From: Cyrtodaria siliqua
Taxonomy: Eukaryota > Mollusca > Bivalvia > Adapedonta > Hiatellidae
NCBI GenBank assembly: GCA_037043455.1
Contig: JAWPHD010000087.1
Location: 496,001 to 560,000, forward strand
Direction of reading: 5' to 3'
Length of the DNA: 64,000 bases
Every line of letters begins with the position of its first letter. The stretch's first letter is position 1. Shown here piece after piece: positions 10,865-21,545 of the stretch. The notes beneath the pieces were generated by a model. It worked only from the letters and a program-made list of their open reading frames with translations, was not told the DNA's origin and made no database searches. A program made the translations under genes and the position numbers.

Positions 10865-11137
10865 TAATACGCATTTGGCTCAAGCAGGTGAGGAAACTTA
10901 AGATGTAAAATGGAATAAGATGTAATAGCTAATTTTCAACGCGGATGTTTAACATTTCAGAATATCGTTCTGTTTTTAAAAAGCATAGTTGAGACCTTTC
11001 TCTAACTAGCTGCAACTGTTTATTTACACACAACATCTTGTGATTTCTCTGGAATAATACATGGGATTAAGTATGCAGTATAAACATTACACATTATATA
11101 GAGGAAATTCCTCAGTTGTTTTCATTTTTTCCTTTAG
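10865..11137 (-). mobile_element. Partial MITE of the CTGAAAGG family
   Basis: Reverse-strand relative of the MITEs at 21546 and 27012. It has GGCTCAAGCAGGTGAGGAAAC, CCTTTCTCTAACTAGCTGCA and ACAACATCTTGTGATTTC, and one recognisable terminal repeat at 11098-11137 next to TA. The other end is missing. Confidence 0.6.
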
Positions 11138-11399
11138 TATAATTGCCTCCATGTATTGCCAAGTTCCCTTTCTATGATACGATGTTACATTGCTGATCGA
11201 ATCTACGAGGGCATATCTTTCGGCGTGTTTTCTCTAAAGTCGGTCTTAGGGCAGTAATCCGCTAAATATCCACTCTATGAACATATAACTAGGTTGCACG
11301 ATTAGAGAACACGTATCGGGTAATATTCAGTAACATTTCTTTCTGCCTGAACATAAAACAGGCCAAATGAATTTACATCCATTCATGCTGAATCAGGCT

Positions 11400-11670
11400 T
11401 GATATATGTATCCGTATTCGAGCGTATACGGGAAAATAAAAATACGGATTCTTGCGGATACGGAAAAATAAAATTCCGTATTCGTGCGTATAAGTCAATA
11501 CAAAAATCCATATTCGTGTGTGTACGAGATTATTTAACTCCGTATGCCTGCGTTTGTAAAACTCCGTATACGTGAGAATACGCAAACATAATAGTCCATA
11601 TTTACCATATTTACAGGAATGTCATATTTCGTGCCTGTGTGTATACCGGAATATAACCGTCCGTATTCAT
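11400..11670. repeat. Degenerate CCGTATTCGTGCGTATAC minisatellite
   Basis: At least five or six diverged units of a motif near TCCGTATTCGTGCGTATACG, with A-rich spacers. Units are roughly 40-50 bp and partly palindromic, which produces accidental open frames on both strands. Confidence 0.75.
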
Positions 11671-12540
11671 GCTTTAACGATATATTTAAATGAGCTACAT
11701 AGATTTATCATATACTTCCCTGCAAATATGTTGTTTTTGCATAATTATACGATACAACTTAGACCTAGCTAGTCATATCAATCGGGATTTCGTTGCCGGG
11801 CAATAAAGCTTTATCACACGCGTGAACTATGTCAGATCACGGAAATAACTGAATGTTCATCTCGATCCTTTTACCGGAGTGATACGGAAATACCGATTAA
11901 TTACGATTGTATACGATTTGTCACGGGTATTGTTTGTCGTCTGCGTTTCATTAGTTACTTCCATCCTGTTTTCGCGGCAGATTATTGGCTATAGAATCAT
12001 TATCCGTGGATAAAATAAACACTTATGACAATTCACCTTGATTAGAAAATTTCAAAATCAATGGAATTCATTTTCAATAAGATTTCAGACAAAAACAAAT
12101 GTTGTGTACCACTTACGCGACAGACATGAGCACCTCAGAATGAACTAGATCTAAACTTTTTTTTCTCCCTGGAAAACAGCGTAGTGAGTGAGCTGAAGTT
12201 GAAATTTTGACAAAGCTCAAGTATATGATAAATAGAATAAAAATGTGTCTTTTCATATCACACCCTATATCAGGCCCTCGACCCATATCGCTAACCCCAC
12301 CTTATCGTGTGCCACTATTATTCAGGATTGTTTCCTGTGGGGTGTTTTACACATAAGAAAGGCGCATAGATTGGTTGTTAAAACGATAACTGGTGTGCGT
12401 GATTATATGTCGAATATTCCGGGAGAGGGCGTGTAGAAAAACAATCGGATGAGGCTTGTGCTAAGGAAAGGTAATTTGGGGAGGTAGTCTGGCTAGATAA
12501 CTTTGTTTTGCATGGATGGTCAAAGGCATAAACACATTTG
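11671..12540. other. No recognisable gene
   Basis: No homology or convincing exon seen. A 63-codon open frame at 12245-12436 has no recognised domain. Confidence 0.4.
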
Positions 12541-12785
12541 AGTCCTACGGAAGGAATTTCCGTGATGTATTAGGAGTGAAGTGAAGGGGTTATTACGGAC
12601 TTTCTTGGGGCGGCGTGGAACTTGAGGAAAAGTACTCAATGTGGAAGTGGGGATGGCATTAGGAAGGTATTTGCGTGGGACATTTTTGGACCACTCTGGG
12701 CGGCAAAAGGTTCAAATGAGGGCCATTCGAGGAGGGTGCCGAAGTAAAGACTTTTGGAGTGGGATGGATCTGAATGCAAATAGTA
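12541..12785 (+). other. G-rich, GC-skewed segment
   Basis: The plus strand is unusually G-rich with many GG doublets (GAAGGGGTTATTACGG, GGGGCGGCGTGG, GTGGGGATGG, GGAGGGTGCCG) in an AT-rich window. A C-rich stretch follows at about 12825-12890. No coding or repeat identity recognised. Confidence 0.5.
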
Positions 12786-13658
12786 ATTGCACCCTTTAAG
12801 GAAGAACTTTCAACTCTAAATTACTCCCCCGCTCCCTACCCTCACAACTTCAGCCCACCCTCCGATATGTCTTATTTAACCAACCCCACACCCATAAAAA
12901 ATTTTTCTCCCAATCGAGTTAAATTATTATGTATTTGTCTTTAGTGTTTCCCTCCTCTGAAATTAAAAATAACATGTTAGTCATGTATGCAACAACAACT
13001 TGTATTTCTCTCCTGGTACTGTTTCGCTACTGCTAGAACTCAATACATGCTATATGCTCTTGAATGTTACAATGCACTTTAATTACTATTGTTGCAGCTG
13101 CAAATACTGATACTGCTGCTGACCGTGTTAGTTATAGTACTCTGATGATAATAATTATAATACGATGATTATAATAATACTTCATTTTCAACAAATTATA
13201 CCACCATTAACTTTATAGGGTTAGGATTTCCAATTTCCCCCTTTCATACTTTCTTTTTATACCCAGCCGCAGATGTTTAAAACACAGGTTTTGCATTTCA
13301 TATCCAGATTTATCACATACCGTCCCTTGTTAGCAGTGTCGAACACCCATTTAATATTCTATTGTAAGACACACGTGTAATACAACCTGGAACGATTTTG
13401 ATTGGTTGAGTTTAACTTGTAACACTACGCAAGTTTATTAACTGAAACTATTTTATTTATTAAAAATTCACCCAGATCTGAGTCATAAACTTATTACTTG
13501 TGACAGCTTATAAAAATAATGCACCTTATTCAAAACATTGTTGTTGGTTTGTTAAAAGGTTGGCGTAAACTGCTATTTTGTAAAGAGGTAAAACACTAAC
13601 TCTTTTATACGCAACGTTATTTGTGAGACGCGACGTTACAACGTCACATATTTTATGA
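12786..13658. other. No recognisable gene; simple repeats
   Basis: Contains an AT-rich, GATAATAATTATAATA-like simple stretch at about 13144-13180. Nothing else recognised. Confidence 0.4.
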
Positions 13659-16024
13659 CGTTTAAAACATAAATTTAAGAAAGTCTTTACTGTTGCAGAC
13701 CTTTATTATATTTATAAAAATTCGGGTAGACACGCCCTCCTTAGCAAAGTAGTTAGTCTGTCTTTTTCTTGCTTACAGAAACTTGACGAAGAAGCGGATG
13801 CCATTTATGTCCGTACTAATCCATTATATGAGGTTGCATCTATTATTCAAAGTTACACGCAACATATTTGCGTCCACATATAGATGCTCCATCTGACCAT
13901 CAAAGGCATTTTTTGAAGATAACTTATGTTGATAAAGGCATTGATTTCATTAATTTAGCCGGTATTTTTAATGATATGCGGGTGACAGACAAAATTCCAA
14001 AGTATTTCAAGAATATTGAGACTCCTGTTATATGTTACAAGTATAAGAAATCTACTAGAAATCTTATTTTCAATTATAGTAGGATCGTTTCTGATCTTGA
14101 GATCGAGACATCTATTCCTACTGATTGAGATTGTCAAAATTCTAAATTTTGTTACGAACCTGCCGGTCACATTCTTACTGGGAAGTTTGATGTAATTGAG
14201 GATAAGAGGATTCGGCATTTAATTGCCAAAGGGCCTAAGTATCGCCTTCCATCTGATATTGATTTTAATGCCTGTCGCAGTGAAATTGCGGGTTCTTTAA
14301 CGGATTTCTGTACAAATTCGTGTAAGCGAGAAAAAGCAGATAAACATGCACTTACTGCTTGGATGAAAACTATTTCAGAAATTGTTGAATTACGTATTTT
14401 ATTTTACGAATCAAATCTATCCCTGCTTCCACGGCCTTCCACTCACAATTTACGACACCTTAAGAAGGGTATTCAGAATTTACATACTAAATGTGCTCTA
14501 GTTCCAGCAGACAAAGCTTCCAACAATATAATTATTGTCTGACGACTACATTATATCACTACTTTGAATGCTGAGCTAGCGAGCACTTCTGCTTATCTAA
14601 CTACACCTCTGCTGGAGACGGACATTGTTTCCCAGCATGTGACCTTTATTGAGACTATAAAGGTTTCTGTAATTAGTAAGCAGACGAAGCTCCCTACAAT
14701 GTACTGGATACCCAAACTTCACAAAATTCCTTACAAAGCACGTTTTATCGCTAATTCTAGTTCCTGTACCACGACCAATATATCAAAACTACTGACTTCC
14801 TGACTTTCCGCGATTAAAGAACATATTGTAAAATATTGCGGATAGGCCTTCGAGAACTCAGGAATCAATCTGTTTTGGTCTATCAAAAACTCTGGAGAAG
14901 TTCTTGACAAACTACGGTGTAAGCATGTTCATGCCTCTTCTCTAAGCACCTACGACTTTTCTACACTGTATACTACACTACCACATAATCTTATCAAAGA
15001 AAAATTGCTTCAGCTTATTCAGAAGACATTTGCTAGAGAACGTATTACTTTTCTAGCTTGTAATAATGTCAGGGCTTTCTTTACTAACGCCCCCATTGAT
15101 AAGTATAATATGTGGACTTGTACTGATGTTTGTAGAGCCTTATCTTTTCTTCTGGATAACATCTTTATAAGATACGGTAAAACTATTTACCGCCAGGTTG
15201 TTGGTATTCCTATGGGTACTAACTGTGCGCCACTTGTTGCAGATTTGTTTTTGTACTGCTATGAAAGAGATTTTATGTTGAGTTTGTCACCAGCTAGCCA
15301 ATGTGAAATTATTAATGCCTTTAAAAATACTTCTCGGTATCTTGATGACATACTCAATATTGATAATCCGTTCTTTGCTCATATGGTTACTAACATTTAT
15401 CCACCAGAGCTCACGTTGAATAAAGCCAACAGTTCGGATACAGTAGCAGCATTTCTCGAACTTCATCTCTCGATTTCAAATGATTGTATTCATACTAACA
15501 TCTATGATAAGAGAGATGATTTCAATTTTAACATCGTTAACTATCCACACCTGGATGGAGATGTACCTCGTGCTACCTCATATGGGGTGTATATCTCCCA
15601 GTTCATTCGATTTGCTAGAGCGTGTAATGATGTTATAGACTTCAATGATCGTAATCAAGTTATTACAAGTAAACTTCTTCAGCAGGGTTTTCGTTATCAC
15701 AAACTACGTAGATCTTTCTCTAAATTCTACCGCCGCAACGAGGGCCTGCTGGAAAAATACAACACCAACCTTAAAACACTTCTGCGACTAGGCATATCAC
15801 AACCCTCATTTTATGGAGATGTGGTCTATAAACTTCGAAAGTTAAAGGGGTCTGATGGGTTTCCTGACCGCTTTACAAATTTAATCAGGAAGTTCGTCAG
15901 AAAAGGATATAACCCTTTTGTTTTATAGCGCATTGCATGTTTAGTGATTGACCCCTCTACAGTCAGTCATTACGCTTCACTTTTCACTTGTGCGATGACT
16001 GGACTACCTCTTGGGACTCTATGA
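13659..16024 (+). pseudogene. PLE reverse transcriptase with in-frame UGA codons
   Basis: The frame starts as KVFTVADLYYIYKNSG, shifts by one missing base near 13866, then runs in one frame from 13868 to 16024. The linker CxC motif reads UGA-Asp-Cys (14126-14134). RT blocks follow: VPADKASNN, KLPTMYWIPKLHK, YKARFIANSS, LSTYDFSTLYTTLPH, GIPMGTNCAPLVADLF (from 15203) and catalytic YLDD (15338-15349), then RDDFNF. UGA occurs at 14126, 14540 and 14801; I recall Cys at all three in related proteins. UAG at 14843 and 15926 are ordinary nonsense changes (the second probably CAG to TAG). The enzyme would reverse-transcribe the element RNA in the nucleus. This copy looks dead, but its UGA codons probably reflect selenocysteine in the active parent. 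Confidence 0.8.
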
Positions 16025-16277
16025 TTGTACCTAATGAAACCCCAACTAAGGGAGGTGGGTGCATGAGCTTTCGTCCCTCGGGTTTTCTGGTCGTACCCTA
16101 GATTGGTTTTCTCTTTAGCTGCAACTACTATGGTTGTTCAGTACGATTCTGGATACATCCTGAGATGTTTATTATTTTGTATGTATATCTTTAGTTAGTT
16201 TCTCTGGATGTGGACTTTATTGTTAGAGATTTCCTTTTGATGGGATGTAGTTTTGTTTACACTGTCTTGTCTATTTG

Positions 16278-16383
16278 GGCGCTGAAGACAGGAAAATAGC
16301 GAGGATTGTGCGCATATAAAATCGATTCAAGCTAACCAGTAGGCCTTATTGCCTACTGCTCGTTCCAAGTCGGTAACCCTGTC
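16278..16383 (+). ncRNA. Candidate branched RNA, subfamily 2 tail
   Basis: GAAGACAGG (about 16282) is the exact complement of CCTGTCTTC (about 16375). Subfamily 1 has different bases that also pair (GACAGTAGGG/CCCTATTGTC). The enclosed hairpin CAGTAGGC-CTTATT-GCCTACTG is perfect, and CGTTCCAAG is kept in both subfamilies. The GAAGACAG strand can also pair with CTGTCTT just upstream, so two folds compete. No canonical SECIS core was recognised by eye. Confidence 0.5.
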
Positions 16384-16600
16384 TTCACCACCCTTTCTGT
16401 TGTTTTTTGTCTCTTTCATTGTAGTTTCAAGTCCTTGTTTGCAGTACAGTGCGGACCTACGATGCCATTGCGTTCGGACGCTGTGGTTTCTATAGGACAC
16501 TATATATCATTTTGGTGCTAAAATGTGTCTCACGTCGTGGCGGTTCTATGTTCATCTGAATTATTTTTTAATAATTTGATTGCAATGTTATGTGATAAAA

Positions 16601-16738
16601 AGGATCTAAACTCGTTCCCATTCTATATAAGATTTATGAAACACTCGTTATGAATTATTTTTAATTTTAACTCGCCAAAAGGCTCGTTAAAATTAAAATA
16701 ATTTATAACTCGTTTCATAAATCTTATATGAAATGGGA
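16601..16738. mobile_element. Long hairpin, palindromic MITE-like
   Basis: The left arm (GGATCTAAACTCG, TTCCCATTCTATATAAG, ATTTATGAAACACTCG) is repeated in reverse complement on the right (CGTTTCATAAATCTTATAT, GGGAACTCGTTTAAGATCC). The arms are about 65 bp with few mismatches and the loop is very short. No coding capacity. Confidence 0.8.
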
Positions 16739-17566
16739 ACTCGTTTAAGATCCTCTATAAATATTACAATCCAAGTAAAGTATAATATTTTAAAGATAAT
16801 TACATTGTTAAAAATGTCAGCGTTTAAGTAAATATATACATAAAAAAAAGTTTCATCAATAAAATGTTATTTGCCGTGTATTAAAAGAGTAAATCAATAA
16901 TCATTTTGATGGGAAAACTACGTGGCGCCACCAAGTGAGCGTGTCTATTTACTGAAGAGAGTGTCATGACCATATCATCCGGGTACCGCTGGCTCATCGA
17001 ATACTACATAGTGCAAATTATCATAGCCTTTCCAGTAAACTATTAAACATAGGTATGTGTTTGTTATATCTGTAATTCATTTATGTACTGAGTAGGTGGT
17101 AAGAGTTAATCAATACAATGTCTACTACCGGTGTTATAGTAGAAATCTGCCTGAAACATTTTGTCCGTCATAAATTGTGGGTTGAACTGTCAATTAGCCA
17201 ATTAATGGACACACAAGGGGATAAAAAAACAAAATAAGATAATAAAACGTTTCATAGGATTGTTTTTCAATTATAATTTTTCTTTGTATGTCCTGTTTCT
17301 TCTTATTTTCCCCCATCTTTTTTCATTTTACGAATACACATTTTTAAATCATTTTTTTTTAATTATTGTTTTGATGAGACTGTATCCTGCTTTTCTGTAC
17401 AATAGTGGGTAGCTAAACATTTATTTTTGTGGAAATATCTGATAACACCGGTAGATGATGTATACCGGTAGTAGATATACGAAGGTTAAACAACAGCAAC
17501 ATCCTTACTGGCGAATTGATGTATCGCATCAACTTTTTCTTGTGTTTTTCATATTGATCTGTTTTA
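16739..17566. other. No recognisable gene
   Basis: AT-rich spacer between a hairpin element and a PLE tail. No exon seen. Confidence 0.4.
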
Positions 17567-17882
17567 CCTACAGTGCCTTTTAATGCTGCCTTGTTTTTTT
17601 TTATAGATTATAACCTGGCGGTGATATGTTTACTTACACTTTCCCGTTTAGTGGGATGACAGTATGGTAAGAATGAAATTTGGTGCACCCTAGAACCTGG
17701 TTTAAACCCCAAGCGGCTTTTTTCCACTGACCGTTCCAAGGCGGTAGCCCTATTGTCAATCCTTTTTGTGTTTGTGATGTCTTATCTTGCCTTTTATACA
17801 TCTGTAAAGTCATTCTTTGTTTCCATTTATGTGTTTGTGGTTGACTGTCGTCCTTGAATGCTACTTTTCCTGTTCGAATGTT
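17567..17882 (+). mobile_element. PLE 3' tail, subfamily 1, without ORF
   Basis: A clean tail: TTAATGCTGCCTTG, GGGATGACAGTATGG, TTTGGTGCACCCTAGAACC, GTTTAAACCCC, CACTGACCGTTCCAAGGCGG and CCCTATTGTC, ending GAATGCTACTTTTCCTGTTC. The closing stem spans 17658-17757, about 100 nt, the most compact example here. Confidence 0.85.
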
Positions 17883-19138
17883 ATATCTACTTTTGATGTT
17901 TGTCTTGGCTTGATATACATTTTTCGATTTACAATACCATATATCAGGTGGAATTTGATATCATCCTGATAGTATTAATTTCCGACAGATACAACAATTT
18001 ATTTTATGATAAGCAATGAAATAAAAGTGTTATTCCACACTGTGGAATATAGAGTTTTATTTCCACTGTAGCTGCCGGGACTACTTTTAACTGTACACCG
18101 AACACAGATGCACAGTAAAATGGTTCACAAGATATTCCTACGCAAATGTAAACATGCCGAGACAAAAACACTGCGAATTGTACATTCTATTCAAACAATG
18201 ATTTGAAATGGATTTTAAAAGTTGAAAGGAAATGATTGCCAATATAAATATATTAAAAAAAATTGTTCTCCTTGGGTATAAATAAAATTTGCTTGGACTT
18301 GTTTGTGTAATGTGTAAATCGGTTTAGTTATTGAAATGTCCTCCCATGTTGTTCTAAGGTAGTTTCCCTCAAAAAATCGTTTGCAAATTATAAAATATTC
18401 GCATTCGTGAAAATATAAAGTTTTCTCACTTCTCGATGAAATAAAATATGTTATTCACTCCAAAACAACAAATATCCTCTATGTATAGATCCAATTAGTT
18501 TCTAGAGAAAGTACAGGTTATTGAGGTATATGTTTGATTCATAGGAAAGCTGTCATGATTATTAAACGTCTCTCGTTCCACTAGACATCCCTAGAGTATT
18601 AATCGACAATTTCAATATTCAAGGCATGTAATTCACCTGGATAAATGTTTTGTATTAAATCTGACTGGTGACACGTTGCACATCGTTTATTATAAATTCA
18701 GTTGAATGCTTTGTTGAAAACGTGTGTCAGTTTAATGATATTTGTATCAAACGTTTCTCAGTGAATATTTTGTTTTCAGAAAGCGCATTTATTGTGTTAG
18801 GGTGTGTAAAGTAATTCTCCATCGTTTTTGAACAGAATAATAACACATAGTTGTAAGTGTTAGAAATTAGTAACTGAAGTGATCTTTTAAATATGACACA
18901 GCGTAATAGTCATTGTTTAAACGTCAGTATACAGCAATTACTGATGGTGATTATTTAACGTGGATTGTGTTTTCATGTGCCGATATCGTGGCAATATGTT
19001 TTAATATGCTGTGAATATGCGTATGCACAGTCATATGATATGCGACTGGATTTTATGAATCGAACTCATTAATTAACAATTGTGAAAGTGGAATAATGGT
19101 ATAACTCATGCTGAGTAAATATCTTCAGTTTTTTAATT
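17883..19138. other. No recognisable gene
   Basis: AT-rich sequence upstream of the exon candidate at 19139. It may hold a promoter, but no specific element could be supported. Confidence 0.35.
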
Positions 19139-19265
19139 ATGTCGTCGGAAATATTCACTATGTCGGACAGCAGTAAAGTGAATCCAATATTTTCTTTAGG
19201 AGAAGTATCAAGACTTAAGGTTCGCACGAAACAAGCAATTAGACAGAATATCTACTTTCATGAAG
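19139..19265 (+). CDS. Probable 5' exon, paralogous to 7249-7459
   Basis: ATG at 19139 (or 19160) opens a frame of 42 codons ending CATGAAG, then GTGAGT, a strong splice donor at phase 1. It contains FSLGEVSRLKVRT, close to the exon at 7.4 kb in protein and nucleotide sequence, with many silent or conservative differences. Unlike the 7.4-kb exon it has no hydrophobic N-terminal stretch (MSSEIFTMSDSSKVNP). No second exon was found. Two copies 12 kb apart, same strand and same phase, suggest alternative first exons or tandem paralogues. Gene family not recognised. Confidence 0.5.
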
Positions 19266-19538
19266 GTGAGTTACTATAGCATAAACGTATTGTTATATTT
19301 TCCGCATAATAGTAACCATTGGATATTAAATTGTTTCTACTTTTATTTTTATATGTGGCAATTTAAGAAAAAATATTATTACATGATAGGGTATTTCTAT
19401 CCCTACGTTTTAGGAGCTAATGCATTATCAAACAACAAACATTTTTCTGTATTTACGTGTGTCATGAAAGACAAACCCAAGATAAAATTCTGCTGCCGTA
19501 GTCTTCTTACGGATCTTTTCTTTTGTTTGTATTTTACG
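19266..19538. other. Putative intron start
   Basis: Follows the donor at 19266. The open frame running through it (19260-19547) is probably accidental. Confidence 0.35.
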
Positions 19539-19544
19539 TCATTT

Positions 19545-19745
19545 TGACCACATGTTAGGCCAAATATGATGGTTGGTGTTTTTGTTCGTGGAGGCAGACC
19601 ACCCCATTTTTCCTGGGTAGAACAAGTACTGTATACCTTTCGCCATCATTAAAATTGACACTTTCTCACTTGACAAGTCGAGCTCCCAGTGGGATTCGAA
19701 CCCGCAGCGTTGAGAGGCGAGACAGTTTTTTACGTAGCTATTTTT
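19545..19745 (-). mobile_element. tRNA-headed SINE, family A
   Basis: On the minus strand: B-box-like GGGTTCGAATCCC, then ACTGGGAGCTCGACTTGTC, AAGTGAGAAAGTGTC, GGTATACAGTACTTGTTCTA, CCCAGG and TCATATTTGGCCTAA. The same order occurs at 20930, 23279, 25968 and (3' part) 58461. A pol III-transcribed short retroelement type typical of bivalves. Confidence 0.8.
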
Positions 19746-20204
19746 TATCCCGGTCACTGAAGCGCTGTTTTCATATGGACAACCATATCATTGACCAAGA
19801 TTGTTTGGCCATGCTATATTATGACTGCGTGTTGATGTTATGTCTGCCAAAGAGACACACGAAAGTCTTGAAGTTGTTATCAAGCTTTAAAAATTAACGT
19901 CTCGATTTAGTAGGATATGTTGTCTGCTTTTTAATTTAGTATTTTGACTGTTACTTGTGATGCGCAGGCTTCATAACCGCTGCTCCCAGCTTAATTCCAT
20001 TTTGTTTTCGCTCCTCGGGGCATAGAATGTTATTAGATACTGGGACCATACGCCGCCAGACGTGGAGTGATGACCTTAAATATAGCATGTCCACTGTCAT
20101 ATGCATGCCATCTTTGGGATGGTTAAAATTCTGTACTATTGATTTTTGTATTAATATTGAATTCTGCTCAACCCGTGGCTAGGGGGCGTGAACGGTAGCA
20201 AGCA
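19746..20204. other. No recognisable gene
   Basis: Intergenic or intronic spacer; nothing recognised. Confidence 0.4.
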
Positions 20205-20310
20205 TATTTCACTACCGTTCATGAACAGTCTCAATCAAACCGAGACTGCAATATTTCATATTGACCGTGTTCGGCCGTTTCGAAAGGTCGACTCTCATAC
20301 TCTTTTAGTA
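20205..20310 (+). repeat. Dispersed repeat (ACCGAGACTGCAATATT)
   Basis: Carries TCATGAACAGTCTCAATC, ACCGAGACTGCAATATTTC and GTGTTCGGCCG, shared with 2812-2880. The first part resembles the TCATGAACAGACTCAATAAA blocks near 36530 and 37030. Confidence 0.65.
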
Positions 20311-20404
20311 ATCCAGTATCATTTTAAATTAAATCCTGCTTGCATATAAAAATGTTTTGAGTTTTCATTTCTTCTAATTATTGTGCCCTATGATTTAATA
20401 TATA

Positions 20405-20730
20405 CTGAAAGGAAAAATAAACGCGAGACGGGAATTTCCGCTATATATTCGTATACACTGCACACGTAATTCCATACATATATTCCAAGGAAATACCAAG
20501 ATGTTTTGTGCAAAATGTTGCATTCTAAGTTTGCTCACGTGCTTGAGCCAAACGCGTACACTGTCAATAATGAAACTTTGCAGGAATACTATTTGCTGTG
20601 TTACGTGTTGTTGTAGTCTTTTTCCGAAAGTAAAGATCTTACGTAGCCATGTATCATTCGATTAACAGACCATATTGTACATACAATATATAGCGAAAAT
20701 TCCCGTGTCGCGTTTCTTTTTTTTTTCCAG
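20405..20730 (+). mobile_element. TA-flanked MITE, CTGAAAGG family
   Basis: Terminal inverted repeats of about 45 bp: CTGAAAGGAAAAATAAACGC...GGGAATTTCCGCTATAT on the left, and the complement of ATATAGCG...TTCCCGTGTCGCGTTTC...TTTCCAG on the right. TA flanks both ends, as in Tc1/mariner-type insertions. No transposase. The left boundary of the 2.35-kb duplication falls inside its left repeat. Confidence 0.8.
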
Positions 20731-20929
20731 TATTTTATTGGTGCCATATAATCAATACTTAGTTATATGCAAAAACTGTTTGCTTTACACTATTCGTATA
20801 ATTAATAATAATAATAATGATTAAACAAAAGTTATGTAGAAAAACTGATAGAACGCCGGGACCTTTTACACAATCAACATTGACGTGTGTATCTTTAAGT
20901 AAAAGCAATATATTTTCATTTCCGTAGAA

Positions 20930-21152
20930 CGCCTCCTTGTTCGAGGGTTTAACGACATTGCGATGTAAACCTGCTTGCCTCTCGCCGCTGTGGGTTCGAA
21001 TCCCAATGGGAGCTCAACTTGTAAGTGAGAAAGTGTCGATTATTACGGATGGTTGGATGTAAACTTCTACCACAAAAAAAGACCGTCATATATGGCCTAA
21101 ACTGTGCTAAAAAGACGTAAAGCACCATTCAGACAAAAAATCATTTCCGTAG
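20930..21152 (+). mobile_element. SINE family A, in duplicated unit 1
   Basis: Has CTCCTTGTTCGAGGGTTTAA (A-box region), GTGGGTTCGAATCCC (B box), ATGGGAGCTCAACTTG, AGAAAGTGTCGA and TCATATATGGCCTAAACTG. Part of the usual middle is deleted compared with the copy at 25968. Confidence 0.8.
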
Positions 21153-21545
21153 ATAGGTTTAATTTGCCAACCCTAATGTTTGCCTGCAATGTCGGCAAAG
21201 GTATGATTTAAATGTGAGTTGTACGTGCCTTTAAATTGTATTGTTCTTATCTTTCAATCTGTTATCAAAGTTAAAAACATAGACAATTGTCTCCCGGACT
21301 TACGTACAGATAGTATGACCGACTCACATAATAACGTACATATACATAGGAACAAGCCCATTGGCAGATACAGGTTAATGGAATGGTTTAAACGTGTTTT
21401 AATATTAAGCACTATTTTCTTATAATTTTCAAAGTACTACTTCTGTATCGGCTCCACACTTCCGTACTGATACAATGTTGACCAGTTTTGTTTTAATAAC
21501 AGAGTTTTGGACATAGAGATTAGTGTAACTGGTACATGCATTATA

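Larger units (their letters stand above)
13659..16510 (+). mobile_element. Naiad-type Penelope-like retroelement, best copy
   Basis: One insertion comprising linker, RT and a 3' tail. The coding part ends near 16024, and the tail continues with TTTGATGGGATGTAG, GAAGACAGG, CAGTAGGC...GCCTACTG and CCTGTCTTC. The N-terminal GIY-YIG endonuclease expected for a Naiad element is not seen upstream of 13659, so the copy is probably 5'-truncated. Target-site duplications were not identified. The tail defines subfamily 2, with relatives at 8065-8222 and 61702-61775. Confidence 0.8.

Noticed and set aside
11373..11772. Overlapping open frames on both strands
   Set aside because: They arise from the palindromic minisatellite; repeated residues reflect repeated DNA.
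14843..14845. UAG as a recoded codon in the PLE frame
   Set aside because: Only one copy shows it, at a position where relatives are not Cys; simple nonsense mutation is more likely.
21219..21425. 68-codon frame repeated at 23570-23776 with one amino-acid change
   Set aside because: The similarity is due to the 2.35-kb tandem duplication, not selection; no domain, and the frame begins in SINE-adjacent non-coding sequence.
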